From contig NZ_RJSF01000047.1 of NCBI RefSeq assembly GCF_003725535.1, positions 1 to 52,273 on the forward strand: 52,273 nt of DNA, read 5' to 3'. The translations under genes and the position numbers were made by a program. How positions within the stretch are numbered: the stretch's first letter is position 1; every line of letters starts with the position of its first letter. This document shows, piece after piece, positions 27,221 through 35,194 of this stretch. The notes beneath the pieces were generated by a model. The model searched no databases. It was not told where the DNA came from and was given only the letters and a program-made list of their open reading frames with translations. The DNA comes from Nocardioides pocheonensis. GTDB lineage: Bacteria; Actinomycetota; Actinomycetes; Propionibacteriales; Nocardioidaceae.

Positions 27221-27427
27221 GCAGAGAGTCGGGCGCCCGGAGACCGAAAGCGCCCCAGACGCGACTCAGGGCCCGACCGGGGAGCGACGGCAGAGCGTCG
27301 GGCCCGCCCCAGGGGAAACGCCCTCAGACGCGACTCAGGGCCCGGCCGGGGAGCGACGGCAGAGCGTCGGGCGCCCGGAGACCGAAAGAGCCCCAGACGC
27401 GACTCAGGGCCCGACCGGGGAGGGAGG
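27221..27427. repeat. Three tandem 69-bp repeats
   Basis: Copies begin at 27221, 27290 and 27359 with an exact 69-bp period. Copies 1 and 3 are nearly identical; copy 2 differs mainly in its middle (GGGGAAACG in place of GGAGACCGAAAG). Shared blocks include CAGACGCGACTCAGGGCCC and GGGGAGCGACGGCAGAG. The array is in the 458-bp convergent gap between the patatin and GMC genes. The period is a multiple of three so frames stay open, but there is no start signal and I do not call a gene. Confidence 0.85.
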
Positions 27428-27444
27428 GAGGTCGGGCCCTGAGT
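27402..27444. terminator. Strong hairpin, likely bidirectional terminator
   Basis: ACTCAGGGCCCGACC (27402-27416) pairs perfectly over 15 bp with GGTCGGGCCCTGAGT (27430-27444); the 13-nt loop is G-rich. It uses the end of the third 69-bp repeat as one arm. The rest of the gap (27445-27657) shows a run of seven Ts at 27550-27556 and no gene. Confidence 0.6.
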
Positions 27445-27657
27445 GTCCACGTGGCGTGAACCGTGTCGAGATCGGGCCTGGGAGGGAGCGATGCACCCGA
27501 TCTGCACTGGTAAACGAAGGGTCCGCAGGGCGGTTACGGCGCCCCGGAACTTTTTTTCGACTTTCTGGCGAAGGCTCCGGATCCCCCCGGAAGGAGGATT
27601 CGGGCATACCGCCAGCGCGCCGGCCCCCGACCTCCCGATCCTGACGTCCGCCCGCGC

Positions 27658-29427
27658 TCAGCTGACCGCGACGATCGGCAGGTGCAGCGCTCCCGGAGCG
27701 CCCTCCGGCACGACCGGGTGGGCCGGCGACACCGGCGCCACGGGCTCGTATGCCGCACCGAGGGTCGGCCGCGGGTCCGGCTCGCCCTTGTTCGGCCAGA
27801 ACGACATCGCCCGCTCGGCCTGGGCGGTGATCGTCAGCGACGGGTTCACGCCGAGGTTGGCCGAGATCGCGGAGCCGTCGGCGATGTGCAGACCGGGGTG
27901 GCCGTAGACGCGGTGGTAGGGGTCGATCACGCCGGTCTCGGGCGAGTCGCCGATCGTGCAGCCACCGATGAAGTGCGCGGTCAGCGGCCGGTTGAACGGC
28001 TCCCCGATGTTGCCGCCCGCGGTGCCGCCCACGATCTCGGCCATCTTCCGGGCCGCCCGGTTGGCCACCGGGATCCAGGTCGGGTTCGGGATGCCGTGGC
28101 CCTGCCGCGACGTCATGTAGCTGATGTTCGTGCCCGGCACCTTCTTCAGGTACGTCGTGATCGAGTTGTCGACCGTCTGCATGACCAGCGCGATCACCGT
28201 GCGCTCGGACCAGTGCTTGAAGTCGTACAGGTCCTTGACGTTGCGACGCTCCTTCCACATCTCCTTCAGCCACGTCTTCCAGCGCGGGTCCGGGCCGTCG
28301 CCGTCGGTGAGCACGGTCTGCATCATCGACATGAAGTTGCTGCCCCTGCCGTAGCGCACGGGCTCGATGTGGGTGTGCTCGTCGGGGTGGAACGACGAGG
28401 TGATCGCGACCCCGCGCGAGTAGTCGATCGTGCTGCCGACCGGTGCGATCGCGCCGAGGATCGACTCGGAGTTCGTGCGGGACAGGTAGCCGAGCCGGTC
28501 GGAGAGGCGCGGGAGGTGGCCCTCGTCCTTCATCCGGTGCAGCAGCCGCTGGGTGCCCAGCGAGGCCGCCGCGACGATCACGTGCTCGGCGGTCAGCGTG
28601 CGGGTCGACCGTCGGGTCGCGCGCTTGGCCTTGGTGTACTTCGCGGTGATCTCGTAGCCGCCGTCGCTCAGCGGGCTGATCCGGGTCACGGTGGTCAGCG
28701 GCATCACGCGCGCGCCCTGGGACTCGGCCAGGTAGAGGTAGTTCTTGACCAGGGTGTTCTTCGCGTTGTGCCGGCAGCCGGTCATGCACTCGCCGCAGGC
28801 CTTGCACGGCACCCGGTCGGGTCCGGCGCCGCCGAAGAACGGGTCCTTCACGGTGTCGTGGTGGGTCTCGCCCGGGCCTCCGAAGAAGACGCCGACCGGG
28901 GTCGGGTGGAAGGTGTCCCCCACACCCATGTCGTCGGCGACCTTCTTCATCACCTCGTCCGAGGGCGTGCGGAGCGGGTTCTCGACCACGCCGAGCATCC
29001 GCTTGGCCTGGTCGTAGTACGGCGCGAGCTCGGCCTTCCAGTCGGTGATGTGCGCCCAGGACGGGTCGCGGTAGAACGCGTCGAGCGGCTCGTACAAGGT
29101 GTTCGCGTAGACCAGCGACCCACCGCCGACGCCCGCACCCGAGACGATCATGCAGTCCTTGAGCGCGTCGATCCGCTGGATGCCGTAGCAGCCGACCTCC
29201 GGGCGGAAGAGGTACTTCTGGACGTCCCAGGAGTTGTCCGGGAAGTCCTCGTCACGGAAGCGGGCGCCGGCCTCCAGGACGGCGACCTTGTAGCCCTTCT
29301 CGGTCAGGCGCAGCGCGCTGACGGACCCGCCGAACCCCGAGCCGATGATGATCACGTCGAAGTCGAACCCCTCGGTCCGCCCCGTGCCCGCGGTGGAGCT
29401 CGTCGAAACGCCGTCGGTCAACATCAT
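27658..29427 (-). CDS. GMC-family oxidoreductase (cholesterol oxidase ChoD-like)
   Basis: A 589-residue FAD enzyme. The FAD-binding motif GSGFGGS is at residues 29-35, a second GMC block CMIVSGAGVGGGSLVYANTLYEP follows, and a Cys-rich segment CKACGECMTGC lies near 208-218. The C-terminal block HFIGGCTIGDSPETGVIDPYHRVYGH and NPSLTITAQAERA are conserved in actinobacterial proteins annotated as cholesterol oxidase ChoD. The true substrate is uncertain, since these lack the secretion signal of classical cholesterol oxidases. The ATG at 29427 overlaps the aldehyde dehydrogenase stop as ATGA. ATG codons further upstream lie inside that gene. The pair forms one operon. Confidence 0.9.
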   Translation of the reverse strand: MMLTDGVSTSSTAGTGRTEGFDFDVIIIGSGFGGSVSALRLTEKGYKVAVLEAGARFRDEDFPDNSWDVQKYLFRPEVGCYGIQRIDALKDCMIVSGAGVGGGSLVYANTLYEPLDAFYRDPSWAHITDWKAELAPYYDQAKRMLGVVENPLRTPSDEVMKKVADDMGVGDTFHPTPVGVFFGGPGETHHDTVKDPFFGGAGPDRVPCKACGECMTGCRHNAKNTLVKNYLYLAESQGARVMPLTTVTRISPLSDGGYEITAKYTKAKRATRRSTRTLTAEHVIVAAASLGTQRLLHRMKDEGHLPRLSDRLGYLSRTNSESILGAIAPVGSTIDYSRGVAITSSFHPDEHTHIEPVRYGRGSNFMSMMQTVLTDGDGPDPRWKTWLKEMWKERRNVKDLYDFKHWSERTVIALVMQTVDNSITTYLKKVPGTNISYMTSRQGHGIPNPTWIPVANRAARKMAEIVGGTAGGNIGEPFNRPLTAHFIGGCTIGDSPETGVIDPYHRVYGHPGLHIADGSAISANLGVNPSLTITAQAERAMSFWPNKGEPDPRPTLGAAYEPVAPVSPAHPVVPEGAPGALHLPIVAVS

Positions 29428-31025
29428 GCGCGTCCGATCTTGTTCAGGAGCCGCAGGCTCGTCGTCATCAGCTTGGCGTACTGCTGGTCGTCGAGGCCGT
29501 ACTGCGGGCTGAACCGCAGCAGGGCCTGGGAGGCCACGGCCTGGGTCTCGGTGTAGCGGTGGATGCCCTCGCCGCCCTGGCGGCGCCCCATGCCCGACTC
29601 GCGCATCCCGCCCATGGGGGCGTCGATGCTCGCGAACGTGGCTCCGAAGGCCTCGTTGATGTTCACGGTGCCGCACTTGACCTGCCGGGCGATCACCCGG
29701 GCGCGGCGTACGTCGCGGCTGTAGATCGCGGCGTTCAGGCCGTACTCGCCGTCGTTGGCGCGGGCGATCGCGTCCGCCTCGTCGTGGAAGCGGTAGAGGC
29801 TGATCACCGGACCGAAGGTCTCGTTGCCGAAGCAGACCATGTCCGGGCTGACGCCCTCGAGGATCGTCGGCTCGTAGAAGAACGGGCCGAGGTCGGGCCG
29901 GGGCTTGCCCCCGGCGAGGACCCGCGCACCCTTGGCGACGGCGTCGTCGACGTGCGCGGTGACCGTGTCGAGCTGGTCCTGGCTGATCAGCGATCCCATG
30001 TCGCTGCCCCACTCCAGGCCGGCCGAGAGCCGCATCGCCCTGGTGGCGGCGACGAACTTCTCCTTGAACCGGTCGTAGACCTGGTCGGCGACGAACATCC
30101 GCTCGGTGGAGACGCACAGCTGCCCGGCGTTGGAGAAGCAGGCCCGGATCGCGCCCTCGACAGCCTTGTCGATGTCGGCGTCGCGCAGGACCAGGATCGG
30201 GTTCTTCCCGCCGAGCTCCAGGGAGCAGCCGATCAGCCGGTCGGCGCACTGCTGGGCGATGATCTTGCCGGTGGCCGTCGAACCGGTGAAGCAGATGTAG
30301 TCCGAGCGCTCGATCATCGGCCCGCCGAGCTCACGACCCGGACCGGCGACGACGTTCCACAGGCCGCGCGGGAAGCCGGCCTCCTCGAGCAGCTGAGCGC
30401 CGAGGAGGGCGGTGAGCATGGTCTGCGCGTCGGGCTTCGTGACCACGGCGTTGCCGGCGAGGAGCGCGGGCAGCCCGTCGCACAGCGCCATCGTGAACGG
30501 GTAGTTCCACGGCGAGATGATGCCGACGACGCCCTTCGGCACGCGGTTGACCTCGACCCGGGTCAGGGCCGGGATGACCCCGAGGCGACGCTCGGTGTCG
30601 AGGTGCTTGTGCGCGGTGCGCGCGTAGTAGCGAGCGGTCAGGGCGATGTGGAGCGGCTCGTCGAAGGCGTGCTTGCGCGCCTTGCCGGACTCCCAGCAGA
30701 TCAGGTCCATGATCTCGTCCTGGCGGTCCAGGACGATGTCGTGGAGCCGCATGAGCAGGGCGGCCCGGTCGTCGATCGAGGTGCGCGCCCAGGCCTGCTG
30801 CGCGCGGCGCGCGCGGGCGTAGGCCTCCGCGACGTCCTCGACCGTGGACTGCGGGATGACCGCCAGCGGCTTGCCGGTCGCCGGCGCGTACGCCGTCACC
30901 CCGGTGCCGCTGGTCGCGATGATCTGGTCGGTGAGCGCGGCGACGTACTCGGGCTCGAACGCGTACGACGCCCGCGGGTCGTGCTCGGGATCTGCGGGCA
31001 GGCCTGTGGTGGGATTCACGCTCAT
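29424..31025 (-). CDS. gabD2: Succinate-semialdehyde dehydrogenase (NADP+) GabD2-like
   Basis: A 533-residue aldehyde dehydrogenase closest to actinobacterial GabD2, which oxidises succinic semialdehyde to succinate. Catalytic Glu lies in LELGGKNP and catalytic Cys302 or so in NAGQLCVSTERM; the cofactor region is ISPWNYPFTMALCDGLPALLAGNAVVTKPD. The ATG at 31025 is 6 nt from TACGCT, so the message is probably leaderless. It is first in an operon with the GMC oxidoreductase; oxidation of an alcohol by the GMC enzyme to an aldehyde for this one is a plausible link but unproven. A palindrome overlaps its -35 element. Confidence 0.9.
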   Translation of the reverse strand: MSVNPTTGLPADPEHDPRASYAFEPEYVAALTDQIIATSGTGVTAYAPATGKPLAVIPQSTVEDVAEAYARARRAQQAWARTSIDDRAALLMRLHDIVLDRQDEIMDLICWESGKARKHAFDEPLHIALTARYYARTAHKHLDTERRLGVIPALTRVEVNRVPKGVVGIISPWNYPFTMALCDGLPALLAGNAVVTKPDAQTMLTALLGAQLLEEAGFPRGLWNVVAGPGRELGGPMIERSDYICFTGSTATGKIIAQQCADRLIGCSLELGGKNPILVLRDADIDKAVEGAIRACFSNAGQLCVSTERMFVADQVYDRFKEKFVAATRAMRLSAGLEWGSDMGSLISQDQLDTVTAHVDDAVAKGARVLAGGKPRPDLGPFFYEPTILEGVSPDMVCFGNETFGPVISLYRFHDEADAIARANDGEYGLNAAIYSRDVRRARVIARQVKCGTVNINEAFGATFASIDAPMGGMRESGMGRRQGGEGIHRYTETQAVASQALLRFSPQYGLDDQQYAKLMTTSLRLLNKIGRA

Positions 31026-31031
31026 GACCGG

Positions 31032-31060
31032 AGCGTAAACCGCCGAGTAACTTTACACAA
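31032..31060 (-). promoter_or_regulatory. Promoter of the aldehyde dehydrogenase-GMC operon
   Basis: On the minus strand TTGTGT (31060-31055), a 17-nt spacer and TACGCT (31037-31032) precede the ATG at 31025 by 6 nt. Confidence 0.65.
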
Positions 31061-31076
31061 TGGCTTGTCTGTAAAG
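31051..31076. promoter_or_regulatory. Palindromic operator over the -35 of that promoter
   Basis: CTTTACA-N12-TGTAAAG is a perfect inverted repeat with 7-bp arms covering the -35 hexamer. A repressor binding here would block the operon. The regulator is not in the window. Confidence 0.5.
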
Positions 31077-31153
31077 CGGTCCGGGAGCTCCCGTGCACGG
31101 CCTTTCGGGAGCCCCTCTGTGCCAAAACGCCGGAACTGTCCCGGATTGGCCCG

Positions 31154-31159
31154 TACCCT
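31154..31159 (+). promoter_or_regulatory. -10 box of leaderless spermidine-synthase-like gene
   Basis: TACCCT with 7 nt to the GTG at 31167. Confidence 0.55.
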
Positions 31160-31166
31160 CGCGCCT

Positions 31167-33380
31167 GTGGACGGCCTGATGACCGCGGCGGCTCCCGCGG
31201 CACAGCGCGCAGGGAGCGCACCGCGGCGCGCCCTCCTGGCCACGCGCGCCCTGTTCACCCTCACCGCCTTCTTCGGGGCGGCGCTGCTCTTCGTCGTCCA
31301 GCCGATGGTCGCGCGACTGCTGCTGCCGTCGTACGGCGGGTCGGCCACGGTGTGGAGCACCAGCTCGCTGTTCTTCCAGGTGCTCCTGCTCACGTCGTAC
31401 TTCTACGTGCACGTCAGCCGGACCCGGCTGCGTCCACGGGTCCAGCCACTCGTCCACGCCGCCCTGGTGGCGGTGCCCCTGACCGTGCTCCCGGTGGTCC
31501 TCCCCGCCGGTGCCGCCCCCGGCGACGGTTCGCCGGTCCTCTGGCTGCTGCGGACCCTGACCTTGATGGTCGGGCTGCCGTTCCTCGTCGTCGGGACCGC
31601 GGGCCCGGTGCTCCAGGCCTGGTTCGCCGAGACCGCGGACGTCCGGTCACACGACCCGTACTTCCTCTTCGCCGCCAGCAACCTGGGCAGCTTCGGCGGT
31701 CTCCTCGCCTACCCCTTCCTCATCGAGCCCCACGTCTCGCTGCACACGCAGCGGCTGGCGTGGTCGTGGGGATTCGTTGCCTTCGCAGCGCTCACGGTCG
31801 GCTGCGCCGTCGTCGCGACCCGGGGGGCGAGCCGGACCCCGGAACGGCGCGACGAGGCGGCCGGGCCGAAGGGCCGCGTCCCTGCGCGAACCCTCCTGCG
31901 GTGGACGCTCCTGGCGTTCCTGCCCGCCTCGCTGAGCCTGGCGATCACCTCGCACCTGTCCACCGACGTGGGCGCGATCCCCCTCCTCTGGGTCGTCCCG
32001 CTCGCGGTGTACCTGGCGACGTTCGTCACCGCCTTCTCGCGCACGACCCGGCAGGTGCCACGCCGCGCGACGTACGTCGCCGCGACCGTCGCCGTCGTCG
32101 GTGCGGCCGCAGCCCCGATCGGTGGGATGCCGATCTGGTTGATGGCGGGGATCGACCTGGTCCTGCTCGCCACCGTCGGGTACGCCGCCCATGCCCGTCT
32201 CGCGGCCGACCGACCTCCCCCCGAGCACCTGACCACGTTCTACCTCGTCATCGCTGCCGGCGGCGCCCTCGGAGGGTTCCTGAACGGCTTCGTGGCGCCG
32301 CTGGTCTTCGACCGGGTGCTGGAGTTCCCGCTCACGCTGGTGCTGGTGTCGTTGCTCTTCGTCGGGATCGGCGCCAACCGCGGCACGGTGCGCTCCCTCC
32401 TGATCCTCCTCGGGGGGCTGCTCCTGGTGCTGGCCGCCGCCGCGGTGGTGAACCGCGGTGAGGAGTGGCGGGGCACCTCCGCGTACGTCGCGCTCGCCGT
32501 GCTGGCGGCCGCCGTGGGCTGGGGCCTCACCCGGGCTCCGATCCTGCTCGCGCTCTGCCTGGTGGCGCCGTTCGTCGCAACCTGGTGGGGGACCACCGAC
32601 ACGATCGATCGCACCCGCTCGTTCTACGGTGCCTACCGCGTCGAGCAGACGGCCGACCAGCACAAGCTCGTCCACGGCAACACCGTGCACGGTGCCCAGT
32701 TCCGCGACGAGCGGCGGCGCGACACACCCACCACCTACTACGCGTCGCCGGGCTCGGTCGGCGACGTGTTCGAGCTCTTCGGCGACCGCCTGGACCGGGT
32801 CGGCACGATCGGGTTGGGAGCCGGCACCATCGCGGCGTACGGACGGCCCGGTCAGAGGATGACCTTCTTCGAGATCGACCCGGACATCGTGCACACAGCC
32901 CGTGACCCGCGCCTGTTCACGTTCCTGACCGACTCGAAGGCGGCAGTGGACGTGGTCGTCGGCGACGGGCGCCTCGAGGTGGCGAAGCTGCCCTCCGGGA
33001 GCCTGGACCTGCTGGTCCTCGACGCGTTCAGCAGCGACTCGATCCCGGTACACCTGCTGACCCGCGAGGCGTTCGCCATGTACGCCGACCGGCTCGCCGA
33101 CGGCGGCATCCTCGCGGTGCACATCTCCAGCCGGTTCTTCGACCTCGTTCCCGTGCTGGCCGCCGCAGCCGAGGACCTGGGCTGGACCGCGACGATCGGG
33201 CTCAGCCAGGGATCCACGCCCGGAGCGACGTCGAGTCGCTGGGTGGTGCTCAGCGCGGACCGCAGCGTCGCGAGCCAGCTGGCGGCCCGCCCCCGGTGGG
33301 AACCCCTGGACCTCACCAGGCGAGTGCAGTGGACCGACGACTACTCGTCGGTGCTGTCGGTGCTCGGGCAGCCGGGCTGA
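31167..33380 (+). CDS. Membrane-embedded spermidine-synthase-like protein
   Basis: A 737-residue fusion. The first 480 residues or so contain many hydrophobic segments (FFGAALLFVVQPMVARLLLPSYGG at the first). The C-terminal third is a spermidine-synthase-like Rossmann methyltransferase fold (IGLGAGTIAAYG near residue 548; FFEIDP; VVVGDGRLEV; LVLDAFSSDSIPVHLLT). Members of this family are widespread in actinobacteria; polyamine synthesis has not been established for the membrane-fused type. The GTG at 31167 lies 7 nt after TACCCT (31154-31159), so a leaderless start is likely; an ATG four codons later (31179) is possible. Its TGA is immediately followed by the stop of the convergent polymerase gene. 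Confidence 0.87.
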   Translation: MDGLMTAAAPAAQRAGSAPRRALLATRALFTLTAFFGAALLFVVQPMVARLLLPSYGGSATVWSTSSLFFQVLLLTSYFYVHVSRTRLRPRVQPLVHAALVAVPLTVLPVVLPAGAAPGDGSPVLWLLRTLTLMVGLPFLVVGTAGPVLQAWFAETADVRSHDPYFLFAASNLGSFGGLLAYPFLIEPHVSLHTQRLAWSWGFVAFAALTVGCAVVATRGASRTPERRDEAAGPKGRVPARTLLRWTLLAFLPASLSLAITSHLSTDVGAIPLLWVVPLAVYLATFVTAFSRTTRQVPRRATYVAATVAVVGAAAAPIGGMPIWLMAGIDLVLLATVGYAAHARLAADRPPPEHLTTFYLVIAAGGALGGFLNGFVAPLVFDRVLEFPLTLVLVSLLFVGIGANRGTVRSLLILLGGLLLVLAAAAVVNRGEEWRGTSAYVALAVLAAAVGWGLTRAPILLALCLVAPFVATWWGTTDTIDRTRSFYGAYRVEQTADQHKLVHGNTVHGAQFRDERRRDTPTTYYASPGSVGDVFELFGDRLDRVGTIGLGAGTIAAYGRPGQRMTFFEIDPDIVHTARDPRLFTFLTDSKAAVDVVVGDGRLEVAKLPSGSLDLLVLDAFSSDSIPVHLLTREAFAMYADRLADGGILAVHISSRFFDLVPVLAAAAEDLGWTATIGLSQGSTPGATSSRWVVLSADRSVASQLAARPRWEPLDLTRRVQWTDDYSSVLSVLGQPG

Positions 33381-34331
33381 TCACTCCTCCGGCTCGGGCG
33401 GCACTTCCTTCCCCTCCGCCTCGTCGCGTTCTGCCCACTCCAGCAGCGGCGCGATGTCGAAGACGTGGTCGTCGATGTCGTGGTGGAGGTCGCCGATCTC
33501 GGCGTAGCGCGCCGGCATGGTCGCGATGGTGAAGTCGTCGGGCTCGCAGTCGTCGACCTCGTCCCAGCGGACCGGCGCGCTGACCGTCGCCTGCGGGTTG
33601 CCGCGCACGGAGTACGCCGCGGCGATGGTGTGGTCGCGGGCGTTCTGGTTGTAGTCGACGAACAGGTCGGCCGGGTCGCGGTCCTTGCGCCACCACGTCG
33701 TGGTCACCGACTCGCAACGACGCTCGACCTCGCGCGCGAAGGCGAGCGCGGCGCGGCGTACGACCTTGTGGTCGCCGTCGGGGCGGATCCGGACGTAGAT
33801 GTGCATGCCCTTGCCGCCGCTGGTCTTCGGGTAGCCGACCGCGCCGAGCTCGTCGAGCACCTCATGGGCGACGTGCGCGACCTCCTGCACGGTCGACCAC
33901 GGGCACTCGGGGCCGGGGTCGAGGTCGATCCGCCACTCGTCGGGCTTCTCGACGTCGGCGCGCCGGCTGTTCCACGGGTGGAACTCCACCGTGCTCATCT
34001 GCACCGCCCAGATCACCTGCGCGATCTCGGTGACGCAGAGCTCGTCGGCGGTGCGCTTCCAGCGCGGGAAGAAGACCTGGACGGTCTCCATCCACGGCGG
34101 CGCGCCCCTCGGCAGCCGCTTCTGGTGCACCTTCTCGCCGGTGACCCCGGTCGGGAACCGGTGCAGCATGCACGGCCGCTCGCGCAGCGCGTTGACGATG
34201 CCGTCGCCGACGGAGAGGTAGTACTCCGCGAGGTCGAGCTTGGTCTCACCGCGCGCCGGGAAGTAGACCCGGTCCGGGTTCGAGAGGCGCACGACCTTGT
34301 CGTCGATCTCGAGCTCGATCGCCTCGGACAT
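33381..34331 (-). CDS. Stand-alone LigD-type DNA polymerase/primase (PolD)
   Basis: A 316-residue archaeo-eukaryotic-primase-type polymerase equal to the PolDom of bacterial LigD, without ligase or nuclease parts. The catalytic Asp136 and Asp138 lie in RIDLDPGP, and the phosphate-binding motif SGGKGMHIYV is at 171-180. Such enzymes fill gaps or extend ends with ribonucleotides in nonhomologous end joining or lesion bypass. No Ku or ligase gene is in the window. ATG 34331 is 6 nt from TAGGGT on the minus strand, indicating a leaderless start. Stop codons of this gene and the spermidine-synthase-like gene abut (TGATCA). Confidence 0.92.
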   Translation of the reverse strand: MSEAIELEIDDKVVRLSNPDRVYFPARGETKLDLAEYYLSVGDGIVNALRERPCMLHRFPTGVTGEKVHQKRLPRGAPPWMETVQVFFPRWKRTADELCVTEIAQVIWAVQMSTVEFHPWNSRRADVEKPDEWRIDLDPGPECPWSTVQEVAHVAHEVLDELGAVGYPKTSGGKGMHIYVRIRPDGDHKVVRRAALAFAREVERRCESVTTTWWRKDRDPADLFVDYNQNARDHTIAAAYSVRGNPQATVSAPVRWDEVDDCEPDDFTIATMPARYAEIGDLHHDIDDHVFDIAPLLEWAERDEAEGKEVPPEPEE

Positions 34332-34337
34332 GCCTCG

Positions 34338-34343
34338 ACCCTA
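34338..34343 (-). promoter_or_regulatory. -10 box of leaderless PolD gene
   Basis: Minus-strand TAGGGT followed by 6 nt and the ATG at 34331. Confidence 0.5.
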
Positions 34344-34407
34344 GCGAGGCGGCGGCGCGTCGTCGTGACGCTGCGCAGCCCTGGTGGGCCGTGCCACCCT
34401 TGATCCC

Positions 34408-34683
34408 GTGGAGCACGACGAGTACGCCGAGGACGACGCGGCGTTCCTGCAGCACCTCGACTCGCTGGGGGTGCCCCACCCCTACGCGTCGCGGCGGGCG
34501 GAGCCGCTCGGGCTCGACCGGAACACCCAGGAGGGCGCCCTCCTGGCGTTCAGCAACGCCCTGCGCCCGGAGGTCCGAGCGCACCGCGTCGTGGCCGCGG
34601 TCCTGCTGGTCGCCTTCGCGCTGCCGGTGGTGTTCACCCTGCTGCGCGTGCTCGGCGTGCTGCTCCGGTTGCTGACCGGGTAG
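34408..34683 (+). CDS. Small membrane-anchored hypothetical protein
   Basis: A 91-residue protein with a soluble, acidic N-terminus (VEHDEYAEDDAAFLQHLDSL) and one C-terminal hydrophobic helix (VVAAVLLVAFALPVVFTLL) after a basic patch, so it is probably tail-anchored with the N-terminus in the cytoplasm. I do not recognise a family. The GTG at 34408 lies 7 nt after CACCCT, a possible -10 for a leaderless message; a GTG at 34384 would add 8 residues. It is divergent from PolD (76 bp between starts) and converges with the cupin gene. Confidence 0.65.
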   Translation: MEHDEYAEDDAAFLQHLDSLGVPHPYASRRAEPLGLDRNTQEGALLAFSNALRPEVRAHRVVAAVLLVAFALPVVFTLLRVLGVLLRLLTG

Positions 34684-34701
34684 CCCGGCGGCCGGACCCC
34701 C

Positions 34702-35061
34702 TCAGGCGCGGGCGTAGTTCGACGCGCCCCACCAGTCCACGACGACCACCGGCTCGTCCCCGACGACCCAGGCGTCGTGGCCCTGCGGCAGGGCGGTGAC
34801 GTCACCGGCGACGGCGTCGAACTCCGAGCCGTCGGCCATCCGGATCCGCAGCGTGCCCTGCAGGTGGTACTGGAAGTGCGGGGCCTCGCACAGGTCGGTC
34901 CCGGCGATCGGCTTGACGTGGTCCGACCAGCGCCAGCCGGGCTGGAGGGTCAGACGGCCGATCTCGCTGTCCCCGATGGACAGCAGGTCGACCTTCCCGT
35001 GCTCGAAGGACCGGGTCTCGTCGGGTCGGGTGAAGCTCTTCTGCTCGGCACTCGCGCTCAT
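34702..35061 (-). CDS. Cupin-domain protein
   Basis: A 119-residue single cupin. HFQYHLQGTLRIRMADGSEFDAVAGDVTALPQGHDAWVVGDEP covers the two conserved cupin motifs, with His residues that could bind a metal; the first motif is less complete than in enzymes. The protein may be a small-molecule sensor or an isomerase/oxygenase; the function is unknown. The ATG at 35061 has GGAGCGAGCC just upstream. It is divergent from the BTAD regulator; the 133-bp region between holds three phased TTGCAG/CTGCAG boxes, the nearest about 68 bp from this start. The same boxes precede the SnoaL gene, so it is probably in the same regulon. Confidence 0.8.
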   Translation of the reverse strand: MSASAEQKSFTRPDETRSFEHGKVDLLSIGDSEIGRLTLQPGWRWSDHVKPIAGTDLCEAPHFQYHLQGTLRIRMADGSEFDAVAGDVTALPQGHDAWVVGDEPVVVVDWWGASNYARA

Positions 35062-35128
35062 GGCTCGCTCCTGTTCGTGATGGCTCGGTGGCCGGGTCGG
35101 CCACGTCCCCGATGCTGGTCCCGGCGCC

Positions 35129-35167
35129 TTGCAGTCCGGTTGCAGGATCCACGAACGCTTCCTGCAG
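35129..35167. promoter_or_regulatory. Phased TTGCAG direct repeats (putative BTAD/SARP operator)
   Basis: TTGCAG at 35129 and 35140 are spaced 11 bp start to start; CTGCAG at 35162 is at +33, three periods on. Repeats with 11-bp spacing are what SARP/BTAD regulators bind. The site lies between the cupin and BTAD starts, and its third box overlaps the likely -35 of the regulator gene. A near copy is at 40547-40563. Confidence 0.6.
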
Positions 35168-35182
35168 GAGAGGCCGGATCCG

Positions 35183-35188
35183 TACGAT
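35183..35188 (+). promoter_or_regulatory. -10 box of leaderless BTAD regulator
   Basis: TACGAT followed by 6 nt and the GTG at 35195. A possible -35 (TTCCTG, 35159-35164) overlaps the CTGCAG box. Confidence 0.5.
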
Positions 35189-35194
35189 GCACCG

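Noticed and set aside
27221-27427. Possible CRISPR array
   Set aside because: The unit is a 69-bp head-to-tail repeat with no distinct spacers and no cas genes nearby.
27217-27459. Possible small protein encoded by the 69-bp repeats
   Set aside because: The frames are open only because the period is a multiple of three; no start signal, and the two strands are equally open.
29559-31166. Upstream extension of the spermidine-synthase-like frame opposite the aldehyde dehydrogenase
   Set aside because: No hydrophobic or domain pattern, antisense to a real gene, and a better leaderless start exists at 31167.
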